Positions 25,690 through 40,355 are shown, numbered from the stretch's first letter. The stretch: DNA of 64,000 nt from Phenylobacterium deserti (GCA_943332615.1 CALQQB010000005.1:1-64000), one strand, 5' to 3'. Numbers and translations are program-made. Notes: generated from the letters alone by a model not told the origin.

Positions 25690-26529
25690 CTAGCCCACGC
25701 GCGCTGTACGGCGACGGCGCAGCGCCGCACCGGCCATCCCGAAGCCGCCGATCATCAGCGCCCAGCTCGCGGGCTCGGGAACCCCGCCAATCAGGCCGCC
25801 TCCGCCAATCCGTACGTTGCCGGCAACGGTGGTGGCGACACCGCGTGAATCGAAATCTACGACGTTCAGACCACCAATCGCGCCGAACGAGTTGTGCGTG
25901 CAGCAGTCGCTGACGTCGCCGTTGGTCAGCCCAAGGCTAGCGCCAAAGGGTGTCACGAAATAACCGGGGACCGTGTCCACCGAGGTCACGGTGATCGGCA
26001 GATAGCCGAACGGCGTGGTCGGCGCCGCCAGGTTGCTACCATCGCAGGCAGGGGTCGAGAGGCATTCGGCGAAGGCCGCCAAGCCGCCGCCGCCGTTTAC
26101 GAACGTGGCTATGTCGGCCGACCGCCCGATCAGGGCGTTGATCTCAGCACTGGTGAGCATGCCTCCAAAGCTGGAGGCGACGACGATCGCGGAATAGGAG
26201 CTGAAATTCACCGTGGCCAGACCCAGGGCATCAACCCGATCGACGTTGCCGGCGCCTACGCCGATCGCAGCAAGGCCGTTGAACCCGACAAAGTGGCCGG
26301 AGGTGGCCGGAAGGTAGCTCTCCACCCAAAGGAACTTCGTGGAATTGTCCTTATACGATCCGCCCGTGACGAAATTCAGGGCCACATTCAGCTGCTTCTG
26401 GCCGCTGGCCTGAACCTGGGCATGAAAGTCGGGATCATGTCCGGTGAGATACACGTTGCCGGCATGGGCGGCACCCCCTGCGAAGGCGAGCGTCGCGGCG
26501 AGCGCGGCGACGGAAAACAGACGCTTCAT
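25690..26529 (-). CDS. PEPxxWA-CTERM sorting-domain protein
   Basis: This 279-residue exported protein starts MKRLFSVAALAATLAFAGG, a clear signal peptide cleaved after AHA (about residue 24). An in-frame ATG two codons earlier is possible. The C-terminus carries VPEPASWALMIGGFG, then a hydrophobic segment and RRRR. That is the PEPxxWA variant recognised by exosortase-type sorting in Sphingomonas and Caulobacter relatives. The mature part is glycine/serine-rich with a CCTH cysteine pair and contains TGHDPDFHAQ and SSFGGMLTSAEINAL, as in glutamine-amidotransferase-like surface proteins (weak). It is probably anchored at the cell surface or released in matrix. Confidence 0.88.
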   Translation of the reverse strand: MKRLFSVAALAATLAFAGGAAHAGNVYLTGHDPDFHAQVQASGQKQLNVALNFVTGGSYKDNSTKFLWVESYLPATSGHFVGFNGLAAIGVGAGNVDRVDALGLATVNFSSYSAIVVASSFGGMLTSAEINALIGRSADIATFVNGGGGLAAFAECLSTPACDGSNLAAPTTPFGYLPITVTSVDTVPGYFVTPFGASLGLTNGDVSDCCTHNSFGAIGGLNVVDFDSRGVATTVAGNVRIGGGGLIGGVPEPASWALMIGGFGMAGAALRRRRTARVG

Positions 26530-26931
26530 AACCATTCCCCCAGATGAGCCGGCGCGGCGACCGAGATGTCGCGTTCAACCCCTCCGCGCGGCCGGCAACT
26601 CGACCATCCAAAACACTGTTCGGCATTAACCATTTCGCTCGGGTTGGCCACAATCCGGTTCTCCTTAGAGGGGATTTCACCGGGAAAACGCCAACCTGGA
26701 GACAGCGACGGGTCCGCGCCAGCATAGCGTCCGGAGCCAAGACTCAGGCGCTTCCGCCGGGCTACCTCGCCGACCTGGCGCCGAAAAGGGGTGAGAAGAC
26801 CTTCAGCTCCACCTCAATAGTTCCCGTTCTGTTCACTGCCATAATCGACCGCACCGGCTGACGCAGGCGCTTAGCCTCGGCGTAACCCTGCGGCACGGCG
26901 CTTACCTCCCTTGCGTATGGGGAGAACGCAC
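26530..26931. other. Intergenic region without a supported gene
   Basis: About 400 bases separate the PEP-CTERM gene (leftward) from the small gene at 26932 (rightward). An open frame of 105 codons at 26544-26861 has no recognisable motif or ribosome-binding site, so I do not call it. Promoters for both divergent genes should lie here, but no clear consensus is visible. Confidence 0.5.
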
Positions 26932-27183
26932 ATGGGCAAGGTCGTCAGGATCGGCGGGGCGGGCGGCCTCAACCCCCGCGCCTACCGCGCGCGGATGGAG
27001 GAATTGGCCGCCGAGGCTGGCCCGCGCTACGAACTGCCCGGCATGGGCGCGGTCAACCTGCACTGCATCCAGGCCCTGGGGGGCGGACAATTCGCCAGCC
27101 TGCGCCTGGACGCCCTGGCCAAGGGCAAGGCGCAGCAGCGGCTGGACATGGAGATCGAGATTCCGGCGGCACTCGCGGTCTAG
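26932..27183 (+). CDS. Small hypothetical protein
   Basis: This 83-residue protein starts at ATG 26932 (MGKVVRIGGAGGLNPRAYRA) after a good GGGGAGAA site. An in-frame start seven codons upstream would lie inside that site. It contains the stretch LPGMGAVNLHCIQALGGGQF and ends LDMEIEIPAALAV. I do not recognise a family. The composition and strong ribosome-binding site support expression. It is followed by a 140-base gap before the cyclase gene. Confidence 0.6.
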   Translation: MGKVVRIGGAGGLNPRAYRARMEELAAEAGPRYELPGMGAVNLHCIQALGGGQFASLRLDALAKGKAQQRLDMEIEIPAALAV

Positions 27184-27327
27184 GCGTTTCTCGCGGACGT
27201 CTGATTCGATTCAGGCTAGCGTGAATTCGTGAGGCTGCCTTCAGACCGCTTGCCTGCGATGGCCCAGGTGGCTACGCCAGACACGACAGGCTAGGCCGTT
27301 GGGGCTCGGGGACGGCAAGACCGCTTG

Positions 27328-29085
27328 ATGCTCAGGGACGAAACCGCCAATTCCGTGCGTTCAGCCCTGGCCCGGGGCGACCTGCTGGCCGCCTATGACG
27401 AGGTCACTCAGGGGAAAGAACTGGGCCACAAGGGTCTGGACTATCTTGAAGTCCTGACGCTCGCGCGGCTCGGCGACACCGAGCGCGGCCTGCGCCTCTA
27501 CGACACCTATGGTCTTGCCGGCGTGGGCGACGTGGACGCTCTGTCCCTGAAGGCGCGCCTCCTGAAGGATCAGGCCTTCGCCGCCGGCCCCGGGCTGGAC
27601 CGCGCCAAGGTGCTGGAGGCCTGCGGGCTCTACGCGGCGGTCTACCGGCGCACGCGCTCCAGCTACCCCGCCATCAACGCCGCCACCCTGGCCAAGATCG
27701 CCGGGCGGCCGACGCTGGCCACGGTCATGGCCCGCGAGGTGGTGCGCCAGGTGAGCGCGGAGGGGCGACAGGACTACTTCTCCCTGGCCACCCTGGCCGA
27801 GGCCCTGGTGGTGCTGGGCGCGCTGGAGGAGGCCGAGGCGACGCTGACGCGGGCGGTCCAGGCGCCCGACGCCGACGTCGGCTCTCGCTCCACCACCTTC
27901 CTGCAGCTGCAACGACTGCTGGGCGGCCCGAGCAAGGATTTCGGCACGCTGCTGGAGCCGATCCGCCCGCCGCGGGTGGCGATGTTCTGCGGCAATATCT
28001 TCACCGGCCACCCGAAGAGCGAGGCGCGGCTGGCCGCCGAGATGCGTGAGGTAATTCTGCGTGAGAAGGTCGGCTTCGCCTATGGCGCCTTGGCCGCCGG
28101 CAGCGACATCCTGATCGCCGAGCAGTTGCTGGACTGTGGCGTCGAACTCCATGTGGTGCTGCCCTTCGCCGAGGGCGACTTCCTGGAGCAATCGGTGGCG
28201 CCCAGCGGCCAGGACTGGGTGGCGCGCTATCACGACTGCAAAAGCCGCGCGGCCCTCGTCACCTTCGCCAGCAACATGACCTACGTCGGCGAGCAGGCGC
28301 AGTTCGCCTATGGCTCGAAGGTGACCATGGGCATGGCCCGGCTGCGCGCCCGCCACCTGCACGGCGAGGCGATCCAGCTGGCCATCGTCGAGGGGGCCGG
28401 GGCCGGCACCCTCAGCGGCTCCGACATTGCAGCCTGGCGCGCGTCGGGGGCCAGGTCGGAGGTCGTGACCACGCCGGAGCTGCGCCGCCCGGTGATGCCG
28501 CCGCCGCCGCCGCACAGCCACGTCAAGCGCGGCACATACGGCCTGATGTTCACCGACTTCCCAGGCTTCACAACCCTGGACGAACGCGTGCTGCCGCTGT
28601 TCTGGCAGGAGGTGATGCTGCGCGCCGCCGAGGTGCTGGAGCGCTATTCCGACGTCATCCGCGAGAGCAACACCTGGGGCGACTCCCTCTATGTGGTGTT
28701 CCAGGATGCGCGGTCGGCGGCAGCTGCCGCCCTCGACCTCTCGGACGAGTTCGGTCGGGTCGACACCAAGGCCCTGGGCGTCCCCGACGGCACGGCGATG
28801 CGCATCGCCCTACACTATGGCACCACCTACTCCGGCTACGACCCGATCAGCCGGCGGACCACCTACTATGGCACCGAGGTGTCGCGGGCGGCGCGGATCG
28901 AACCGGTGACCCCCTCCGGCAGCGTCTATGTCACCGAGCCCTTCGCCTCCGTGCTGGAGATGGAGCGCGATCACCCCTTCACCTGCAACTATGTGGGTAA
29001 GACGCCGCTGGCCAAGGGCTATGGGGTCTATCCGCTGTACCGCCTGCGCCGCGACCCGGCGACGGGCGCGGGCGACAAGAGCTAA
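27328..29085 (+). CDS. TPR / SLOG-like / class III nucleotide cyclase fusion protein
   Basis: This 585-residue protein has three parts. Residues about 1-205 are helical TPR-like repeats, of the kind called TPR-S in effector-associated proteins. Residues about 215-345 resemble a SLOG-type nucleotide-sensing fold: MFCGNIFTGHPKSEARLAAE, then GALAAGSDILIAEQLL and ELHVVLPF. Residues about 400-570 are a class III adenylate/guanylate cyclase domain with FTDFPGFT (metal-binding Asp) and NTWGDSLYVVF (second Asp region), then YYGTEVSRAARI. I use ATG 27328; TTG 27325 is one codon earlier. It is convergent with the TIR-TPR gene, 15 bases away. A signalling or immune role is an inference from domain content. 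Confidence 0.8.
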   Translation: MLRDETANSVRSALARGDLLAAYDEVTQGKELGHKGLDYLEVLTLARLGDTERGLRLYDTYGLAGVGDVDALSLKARLLKDQAFAAGPGLDRAKVLEACGLYAAVYRRTRSSYPAINAATLAKIAGRPTLATVMAREVVRQVSAEGRQDYFSLATLAEALVVLGALEEAEATLTRAVQAPDADVGSRSTTFLQLQRLLGGPSKDFGTLLEPIRPPRVAMFCGNIFTGHPKSEARLAAEMREVILREKVGFAYGALAAGSDILIAEQLLDCGVELHVVLPFAEGDFLEQSVAPSGQDWVARYHDCKSRAALVTFASNMTYVGEQAQFAYGSKVTMGMARLRARHLHGEAIQLAIVEGAGAGTLSGSDIAAWRASGARSEVVTTPELRRPVMPPPPPHSHVKRGTYGLMFTDFPGFTTLDERVLPLFWQEVMLRAAEVLERYSDVIRESNTWGDSLYVVFQDARSAAAAALDLSDEFGRVDTKALGVPDGTAMRIALHYGTTYSGYDPISRRTTYYGTEVSRAARIEPVTPSGSVYVTEPFASVLEMERDHPFTCNYVGKTPLAKGYGVYPLYRLRRDPATGAGDKS

Positions 29086-29100
29086 GGCCCAAGGTCAGGT

Positions 29101-31044
29101 CTACAGCGCGGCGCGCTTGGGCTGCCCGAGCGCCGCGCAGGTGGCGGCGCTCGACTTCGTGAAGCTGGCGTCGGCGCCGAGGGTTTCCTTGAGGATCGCG
29201 ATCCCGTCAGCGCAGTCCTTGCGCGCCTCCGCCATCCGTCCGGCCTTGGCCAGCACCGTCGCGCGGTTGACCTTCAAGTCACCGTGGTTGGGGTGCAGCT
29301 TGCCGTAGCTGGCGTCGTAGTTGCGCTTGGCGTCGTCGAGGGTGGCCAGCGCCGCGCCGGTCGCGCCACGCTGAGACTCGATGAGACCCAGGTACACCTC
29401 GGCGATCCCGACCAGATAGTGGAGCCCGAAGGCCTTGCGATAGATCGCCACCGCTTCTCGCAGCGCCCGTTCGGCTTCTGGCAGCTTGCCCCGTGCTTGC
29501 AGGATCTGACCCTGAACCGAGAGCGTATCGGCCAGGGTCGGGTTGTCGTTATCGAGCACGCCCCGTTCAACCGTCAGCGCCTGCGCGATGCGCTGCTCGG
29601 CCGTCTGCAGTTTGCCCGCGCCAAACGCATTGACGGCGAGTGCGTACCAACCCTTGCCGGTCGAGAGGTGTTCATCGCCCAGGGTGCTCCGGTAGATCCG
29701 CAGGGACTCACTCAGCGACGCCTCGGCGGCTTCATACTGTCCGTCGTCTGAGAGCAGCAGGCCCCGATTGTTCAGGGTTCCGGCGATCGCGGCCGGCGGC
29801 GGGTTGTCCATGCTCCGGTAGAACGCCAACGCGCGGTCGAATGCGGCGACCCCGGCTTTCACATCGGACAGGGAAGTCAGAATGCGTCCCTCGGTCAGGG
29901 CCGCACTGGCCCGGACGTTGATACGAGAGCTCATGTCGGGGCCGAGCATGACCTGCGCGGCCTTGATCGTGGATAGCGCCTTGTCCAGCGCCCCTTCCTT
30001 CGCATAGGTCGCCGCGAGTACCGACATGGCTTCCGCACCATCCGGCCCCGCCTTTCGGATCGCCGGCAGCGAACCCTCGAACGCGGCCCGCGCTTCGTTC
30101 GCGAGCCCCAGGTTGATGTAGGCGCGGCCAAGGGTCGCCAGCATGCGTGTCTGGATCGCGGGCTGGTCCGCCAGATCGGTCCGCGCGCGCGCGGCGCTGC
30201 GGCCCAGGATCGTCAGCGCCGTGACCGTGCGCGGGTTTTCGGTCCCCGGGTTGGAAAGCTCAAACGTCCCCACCAGGAAGTCCGACGCCGCTCGAGCCGC
30301 AGCCGCTTCCTTCTGGGCGATCTCCCGCTGCTTGTTGGCTTCGATACGCGCGGCGTTGGCATAGAACGCCAATCCTCCAGTCAACACCATGCCGGCCATG
30401 GCGCCGGAGGCGACAACGGCCAAGCGGCGCATCCGCCGCTGCGTCTCTCGCTGGACCAGTTCGTCGAGCTTCAGGCCGGTCAGGCCAGCAATCAGCTTCA
30501 GGCGCGCCAGCCGCGGTCCATCCGCGTCCGGACGCAGGTCCGCGGCAATCGGTTCGGTGCGGACGTCGGAGAGTTCGCTATCTGCCCCCAACACATAACG
30601 CAGGGCTCGGGGGAAACACTCGTCGTCCTCCTTGCCAGGGATGTCGGAGCCGTACGGCGTGCCATCGACGATCAGCGCCAGCAGGTTGCCCTCGCCGTGC
30701 GCGCGCTTGAAGTTGATGATCTCCTGCTCGACCCAGTGCGACGTCGCCGACGCCGGGGAGCAGATCACGATCAGGAACATCGAGCCGCCGATCGCCGCGC
30801 GCAGCTGGGTTCCCAGGTCGGAGGATGCCGGCAGTTCGTCGCGGTCCCGGAATACCGGGGTCAGCCGGCGGGGCACCTCGCCGACGGCGGTGACCCTGCC
30901 GACAAGTTTAGGCGGAATACGAAATGACTCCACCTCGCGGTGGAGCCTTCGCACGTGAGCCTTGTCACGGTGGCTGTAACTGATGAAGGCTCGATAACTG
31001 AAGCCCTCGGGCAGTGCGCCTGCCCGTTTCCCGTCGTTCGCCAT
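29101..31044 (-). CDS. TIR domain / transmembrane / TPR-repeat protein
   Basis: This 647-residue protein has an N-terminal TIR domain (about residues 16-155: FSYRAFISYSHRDKAH, TPVFRDRDELPASSDLG, LIVICSPASATSHWVEQEII). Glu108 in W-xxx-E aligns with the catalytic glutamate of NAD-cleaving TIR domains such as SARM1. One transmembrane helix follows at about 208-230, then a coiled segment and roughly ten TPR repeats to the end. Many bacterial homologues of this layout exist, and most are uncharacterised. With a cytosolic TIR the TPR half would face the periplasm. Activity is an inference from the conserved residue. Confidence 0.87.
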   Translation of the reverse strand: MANDGKRAGALPEGFSYRAFISYSHRDKAHVRRLHREVESFRIPPKLVGRVTAVGEVPRRLTPVFRDRDELPASSDLGTQLRAAIGGSMFLIVICSPASATSHWVEQEIINFKRAHGEGNLLALIVDGTPYGSDIPGKEDDECFPRALRYVLGADSELSDVRTEPIAADLRPDADGPRLARLKLIAGLTGLKLDELVQRETQRRMRRLAVVASGAMAGMVLTGGLAFYANAARIEANKQREIAQKEAAAARAASDFLVGTFELSNPGTENPRTVTALTILGRSAARARTDLADQPAIQTRMLATLGRAYINLGLANEARAAFEGSLPAIRKAGPDGAEAMSVLAATYAKEGALDKALSTIKAAQVMLGPDMSSRINVRASAALTEGRILTSLSDVKAGVAAFDRALAFYRSMDNPPPAAIAGTLNNRGLLLSDDGQYEAAEASLSESLRIYRSTLGDEHLSTGKGWYALAVNAFGAGKLQTAEQRIAQALTVERGVLDNDNPTLADTLSVQGQILQARGKLPEAERALREAVAIYRKAFGLHYLVGIAEVYLGLIESQRGATGAALATLDDAKRNYDASYGKLHPNHGDLKVNRATVLAKAGRMAEARKDCADGIAILKETLGADASFTKSSAATCAALGQPKRAAL

Positions 31045-31050
31045 CTGCTC

Positions 31051-32175
31051 CTAGGCGCGGGCCCCCACTGTCCGCCGACGCCGCGCCGCAGTTCCCAACG
31101 CACCGAAACCAAGGATCATCATTGCCCAGGTCGCAGGTTCAGGCACCGCCGCGCTCGTCTTGAGGCCGTAGGTTAGCACGCCATCACGGAAGATGGGCTT
31201 GTTGAATGTGGTGGGTGTGGGATTGAAACCTTGCAACCCACCACTGCCCGGCAACGCACTCGGGCAGGCGCTGCCGGTGACGCTGGAAGCGCTGGGTTCG
31301 AACGCGCCTCCGCGGGCGAACGAGGAGAACTCGGCCGCGTCCACATCCGCAGACTCGACGCCGCCGCCGCGGCCGATGGGGTCGCCGAATCCGACAAACG
31401 AGACCAGGCTGGCGCCGCAGCTGACTGGGCTGGCGCCGGAGCCGCTAAAGACGCTGGTAGAATAGGTCAGGTGGTGCAGACCTTGCTCCAGCAGGAAGGA
31501 GACGGGGGTCGCATCCCAAGCATAGCCCAGTATCGCATTGTCCGACGCCACGGTGGACTGGCCGAAGTTCAGCAGCTTGCTGCTCGCATCGGCCAGCTGA
31601 GGGTCGATATAGTATCCGCCTGGGCCGATCCGAAGCGCAAGGGAACCCATCACGCGGTAGAGATCCTCGCCGTTGTCCTGGATCGCGAACTCGAACTTGA
31701 CCTTGCCGAGGTTTGGCGAGCCAGGATTGCTGAGCGTCAGATCGCTCAGCCGAGCGCCGACAGCCTCCGGGCAGCTCGAAAACTGGCACATCGGGTCGAT
31801 GTTGGCCATGTAGAAGCCCATGCCGGCCGGGGTGATCAGGGAATCGAACTTGACGGCGTCCGTTGAGGTATTGAGGAAATCGAAGGCGACCAGCGTCTTG
31901 GATCTTGCCTGGACACCGGTCCCCGACACCACGTCCGCGCTCTCGAACGAGATCGAGGTGTCGCCGACATCGACATAGGAGCGGTAGTCTCCGCCGCCGA
32001 ACGGCGACAGGCTATAGAATGCGCCCTTGCTTTCGCCGATCGTATCGATTGGATCGTCCTGCAGCGGGAAGAAAAATTGCGTGCTCGCGCTTTCGGTGAT
32101 GTTGCTCACCTGTGCCTGGGCAGAGGTTCCGGCAAGCAGAACCCCGCACGCTAGCGCAAATCCAATTCGACCCAT
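31051..32175 (-). CDS. PEPxxWA-CTERM sorting-domain protein
   Basis: This 374-residue protein starts MGRIGFALACGVLLAGTSAQ, a signal peptide ending in AQA. It ends with VPEPATWAMMILGFGALG and RRRR, the PEPxxWA sorting signal. The mature region is beta-rich with FDFLNTSTDAVKFDSLITP and two cysteine pairs. I do not recognise a domain beyond the sorting tail. It ends seven bases before the TIR-TPR start, so the two could share a transcript. It is the second such surface protein in this region. Confidence 0.88.
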   Translation of the reverse strand: MGRIGFALACGVLLAGTSAQAQVSNITESASTQFFFPLQDDPIDTIGESKGAFYSLSPFGGGDYRSYVDVGDTSISFESADVVSGTGVQARSKTLVAFDFLNTSTDAVKFDSLITPAGMGFYMANIDPMCQFSSCPEAVGARLSDLTLSNPGSPNLGKVKFEFAIQDNGEDLYRVMGSLALRIGPGGYYIDPQLADASSKLLNFGQSTVASDNAILGYAWDATPVSFLLEQGLHHLTYSTSVFSGSGASPVSCGASLVSFVGFGDPIGRGGGVESADVDAAEFSSFARGGAFEPSASSVTGSACPSALPGSGGLQGFNPTPTTFNKPIFRDGVLTYGLKTSAAVPEPATWAMMILGFGALGTAARRRRTVGARA

Positions 32176-32320
32176 GGTACACCTCTTTCAATCACCCTGA
32201 GCCAGACAGTAGTCGAGCCCACCGGCATTCATCCTTTGTTTACGCTAGCATATAGACGCCATTAGGCGACCCCGTTCTTGCGTAGGTTGAATCACGTTCG
32301 CCGGAACGTCTTTCTGCACA

Positions 32321-33067
32321 TCATCCCGCCACCAGATGCACCCGCGCGCCACACAGCGTGACCTGCCCATTCACCAGTCGGCCGCGGGCGGCGGCCCGGG
32401 CGCGGACTGAGTCGGGATCGCGCACCGCGACGTCGAAGCCGCCCAACCCCTCGCCACGACCATCAGCGGGTTTGACGAAGCGCAGTTCGCCGCCGTCCAG
32501 GCCGATCCGCCAGCCCTCGCCCAGCGGCTCGGCCGGCAGCCCCAGCACCCCGGCCCAGCGCACGGCCATGGCGCCCGGGTCGTCGCCCTGCAGCTCGGCG
32601 CCGATGATCCCAGTCGAGATCTCTGTCCGCACGTTCTCGCGCCAGTTGGGACCCGCCCACTCCCAGCGCTCCTTCGGCTCCATGTGGTCGATGGAGAGGA
32701 TCGCGGCGCCCACGTCGCGGGGATGCAGGTGGGTGAAGGCCACGCCCTTGCCGTCGAACTGGTCCACGATCCGAACGCCCTCGGCGGCCACCCGCTGGCG
32801 GGCTACGATCAGGTCGTCGCACTGCAGGATCACCATGTAGCCGCCGTCGCCGGCGCGCTTCTCCAGCAGGCGCCCTGCGGTTGTGCCGTCCTGTTGGGGC
32901 GAGACCACTTCCAGGAAGGTGTCGCCGATCGGCCAGACGGCGTTGCGCAGGCCGTACTTGCCGACGCCGGGGTCGGCGTAGTCGCTGCCCAGGCCCAGCA
33001 CATCGACGACGTCGGCCTTCACGGCGTCCAGGTTCTTGCCGACGAGGGCGATCTGACGGAGGCGCAT
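32321..33067 (-). CDS. VOC-family (glyoxalase-like) protein
   Basis: This 248-residue protein begins MRLRQIALVGKNLDAVKADV, typical for the first strand and helix of a glyoxalase-like domain. It appears to hold two such units: residues 1-125 (FLEVVSPQQDGTTAGRLLEK, GVRIVDQFDGKGVAFTHLHP) and a second, more diverged unit from about 145 (TEISTGIIGAELQGDDPGAM...ELRFVKPADG). VOC proteins bind a divalent metal and act as isomerases, dioxygenases or resistance factors. No specific reaction can be assigned. It is divergent from the enoyl-CoA hydratase gene. Confidence 0.8.
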   Translation of the reverse strand: MRLRQIALVGKNLDAVKADVVDVLGLGSDYADPGVGKYGLRNAVWPIGDTFLEVVSPQQDGTTAGRLLEKRAGDGGYMVILQCDDLIVARQRVAAEGVRIVDQFDGKGVAFTHLHPRDVGAAILSIDHMEPKERWEWAGPNWRENVRTEISTGIIGAELQGDDPGAMAVRWAGVLGLPAEPLGEGWRIGLDGGELRFVKPADGRGEGLGGFDVAVRDPDSVRARAAARGRLVNGQVTLCGARVHLVAG

Positions 33068-33205
33068 GGTGGGTTCCTCTCCCGATTTCGCAGCGACTAG
33101 AGGCCCCGGCCACAGGCCCGGTCAAGGTTGTCTCAGCGTCGCCCTTCGCGACCACCGATCTCGGGCCTATGGTTCTCGGCAAGCAAAAACGGGAGGAGCC
33201 TGACC

Positions 33206-34027
33206 ATGGCTGACGCGATCGACACCGGCACGAACGACCTTTTGGCCAGCTTGGATGGCGGGGTGCTGACCCTGACGCTGAACCGGCCCGAGGCGCGCAA
33301 CGCCATGAGCGACGAGATGAACCAGGCGCTGGCCCGCCAGCTGGCCTCGGCCGAGCTGGACAGCGCGGTGAAGTGCGTGGTGCTGACCGGCGCAGGCAAG
33401 GGCTTCTGCGCCGGCGGCGACGTGAAGGGCATGAACAACCGCAATGACGGCGGCGGCGGCGGTTCCATCGACTCGGCGATCCACCGCCAGCGGGTGAACC
33501 AGCGCGCCACCGCGGGCAAGCTGTTCAAGATGCCGAAGCCGACGCTGGCGGCCCTGCCGGGCGCGGCAGCCGGTGCGGGCCTGGGCTTGGCGCTGGCCTG
33601 CGACCTGCGGATCATGGCCTCGAGCGCGATCCTCACCACCGCCTTCGCCAAGGTTGGCTTTTCCGGCGACTATGGCGGCACCTATTTCCTCACCCAGCTG
33701 GTGGGCTCGGCCAAGGCGCGGGAGATGTACTACCTCTCCGACCGGGTCAACGCCGACGAGGCCTTGCGCCTAGGCCTCACCAACTGGGTCTGCGCGCCAG
33801 AAGATCTGGCCGCCAAGGCCGCCGAGATCGGCGCCCGCCTCGCCGCCGGCCCGACGATCGCCTACCGCTACATGAAGGAGAACCTGAACCGCGCCATGGC
33901 CGGCGACGTCGATGAATGCCTCGACATGGAGGCCACCCACCACGTCCACACCGGCCAGACCCAAGACCACAAGGAGGCCGCCAAGGCCTTCGTGGAAAAG
34001 CGCGACCCGGTGTTCATCGGGCGGTAG
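33206..34027 (+). CDS. Enoyl-CoA hydratase/isomerase-family protein
   Basis: This 273-residue crotonase-family protein starts at ATG 33206 after GGGAGGAG. It has [16 protein letters not shown], the oxyanion-hole motif [13 protein letters not shown], and [20 protein letters not shown]. In place of the second catalytic glutamate of classic hydratases I see [16 protein letters not shown], so isomerase or hydrolase activity is as likely as hydration. It acts on acyl-CoA thioesters in the cytoplasm. A 9-bp hairpin follows between it and the convergent gltD. Confidence 0.9.
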   Translation: MADAIDTGTNDLLASLDGGVLTLTLNRPEARNAMSDEMNQALARQLASAELDSAVKCVVLTGAGKGFCAGGDVKGMNNRNDGGGGGSIDSAIHRQRVNQRATAGKLFKMPKPTLAALPGAAAGAGLGLALACDLRIMASSAILTTAFAKVGFSGDYGGTYFLTQLVGSAKAREMYYLSDRVNADEALRLGLTNWVCAPEDLAAKAAEIGARLAAGPTIAYRYMKENLNRAMAGDVDECLDMEATHHVHTGQTQDHKEAAKAFVEKRDPVFIGR

Positions 34028-34046
34028 GCAAGCTGGATGCGTGCGA

Positions 34047-34071
34047 GCCCTCCTCTGCTGGCGAGGAGGGC
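34047..34071. terminator. Hairpin between convergent ECH and gltD genes
   Basis: GCCCTCCTC and GAGGAGGGC form a perfect 9-bp stem with a 7-base loop (TGCTGGC). It lies between the stop codons at 34027 (plus) and 34101 (minus), the natural place for a bidirectional terminator. No clear T-run is present on either side, so it may work with Rho or be a stabilising 3' hairpin. Confidence 0.55.
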
Positions 34072-34100
34072 GCTGCATCTGGTAAAACGGCTGTGCCCGC

Positions 34101-35552
34101 CTACCGAGGCAGTTTCGTCGATCCCATCAGATATTCATCCACCGCCCGGGCGCACTGGCGGCCCTCACGGATCGCCCAGACCACCAGGGACTGGCCGCGC
34201 CGCATGTCACCGCAGGTGAAGATGTTGGACGCCGAGGTCTTGTAGTCGAGGACATTGGCCGCGACGTTGCCGCGCGGGTCCAGCGCCACGGCGCTCTGCT
34301 CGACGACGCCGGCCTTTCGCGGACCCACGAAGCCCATGGCCAGCAGGACCAGGTCGGCCTTCAACTCGAACGTCGAGCCTTCGACTTCGCGCATCTGCAT
34401 CCGGCCGTCTGCGCCAGTCACCCATTCCAGGCTCACGCACTGGAGCGCGGTGACCTTGCCGCCGTCGCCCAGAACCTGCCGGGTGGCCACGGCGAAGTCG
34501 CGGTCGCAGCCTTCTTCCTGGCTGGACGAGGTGCGGAGCTTCAGCGGCCAGTCGGGCCAGGTCAGGGCCTTGTTCTCGTGTGCCGGCGGCTGCGGCATGA
34601 TCTCCAGCTGGGTCACGGAAGCCGCGCCCTGGCGGTTGGAGGTGCCGATGCAGTCGGAGCCGGTGTCGCCACCGCCGATCACCACCACGTGCTTGCCCTT
34701 GGCCGACAGCGTGCCGGTGGGCGCTGCGGTTTCTTCGTCGTCGCCGGCGTTGCGCTTGTTCTGCTGGGTCAGGAACTCCATGGCGAAGTGGACGCCCGTG
34801 AGGCCGTCACCAGGGCAGCCCAGCCCGCGCGGATCCTCGGCGCCGCCGGCCATCACCAGCACGTCGTAGTCGTCCAGCAGCCGCTGGACGGACACGGTGA
34901 CGCCCACCTCGAAGCCAGTGCGGAAAATCACGCCCTCGGCCTCCATCTGCCGGGCGCGCCGGTCGATGAGATGCTTTTCCATCTTGAAGTCAGGGATGCC
35001 GTAGCGGAGCAGGCCGCCGACCCGGTCGGACTTCTCGAACACCGTCGTGGCGTGGCCGGCGCGGGCCAATTGCTGAGCGCAGGCCAGGCCCGCCGGGCCC
35101 GAGCCCACCACGGCCACCCGCTTGCCGCTGCCGCGCGGCGAGGGTTCCGGCGTGATCCAACCCTCGTCCCACCCGCGATCGACGATCTGGCACTCGATCG
35201 ACTTGATGGTCACCGGGGAGTCCGGAATGTTCAGGGTGCAGGACGCCTCGCAGGGTGCGGGGCAGATGCGGCCGGTGAACTCCGGGAAGTTGTTGGTGGA
35301 CTGCAGGTTGTCCAGCGCATCACGCCACTGGTCGCGATAGACCAACTCGTTGAAATCCGGGATCTGGTTGTTCACCGGGCAGCCCTGGTGACAGAACGGG
35401 ATCCCGCAGCTCATGCAGCGCGACGCCTGGGCGCGGATCTCCGGCCCCGGCAAGGGGTGGATGAATTCCTTCCAGGTCTTCAGCCGCTCGCCCACGGGCT
35501 CGTACCCGCGCTCGCGACGCTCAATCTCCAGGAAGCCGGTGGGCTTGCCCAT
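34101..35552 (-). CDS. gltD: Glutamate synthase small subunit
   Basis: This 483-residue FAD protein supplies electrons from NADPH to the large subunit. The N-terminus holds two 4Fe-4S cysteine clusters ([20 protein letters not shown] near residues 47-66 and [10 protein letters not shown] near 95-104). An FAD-binding [17 protein letters not shown] and an NADPH-binding [16 protein letters not shown] follow. It ends [20 protein letters not shown], the FAD-closing motif. It lies 24 bases downstream of gltB on the same strand, forming a gltBD operon. Confidence 0.97.
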   Translation of the reverse strand: MGKPTGFLEIERRERGYEPVGERLKTWKEFIHPLPGPEIRAQASRCMSCGIPFCHQGCPVNNQIPDFNELVYRDQWRDALDNLQSTNNFPEFTGRICPAPCEASCTLNIPDSPVTIKSIECQIVDRGWDEGWITPEPSPRGSGKRVAVVGSGPAGLACAQQLARAGHATTVFEKSDRVGGLLRYGIPDFKMEKHLIDRRARQMEAEGVIFRTGFEVGVTVSVQRLLDDYDVLVMAGGAEDPRGLGCPGDGLTGVHFAMEFLTQQNKRNAGDDEETAAPTGTLSAKGKHVVVIGGGDTGSDCIGTSNRQGAASVTQLEIMPQPPAHENKALTWPDWPLKLRTSSSQEEGCDRDFAVATRQVLGDGGKVTALQCVSLEWVTGADGRMQMREVEGSTFELKADLVLLAMGFVGPRKAGVVEQSAVALDPRGNVAANVLDYKTSASNIFTCGDMRRGQSLVVWAIREGRQCARAVDEYLMGSTKLPR

Positions 35553-35576
35553 CTGCCTTAGTCCCCCAAGCTCTTG

Positions 35577-40208
<4,632 letters not shown>

Positions 40209-40355
40209 CGTCCACTCTCACGCAAGCACGCGCAAACGCGGCCCGAAGTATCGGGGGCCGTGCGTGCATTCCTGGCGGCATTTACCCGGCAAGGTCATGC
40301 CTTGTCGATGGGCGGGCGCCTGCGACAAAGGCAGATTGTTCCAAGTTGAGCGTGA

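Noticed and set aside
26544-26861. 105-codon open frame between the PEP-CTERM gene and the small gene
   Set aside because: No ribosome-binding site and no recognisable motif.
40239-40260. CGGCCC/GGGCCG inverted repeat upstream of gltB
   Set aside because: Six base pairs in GC-rich sequence is expected by chance; no conserved riboswitch features seen.
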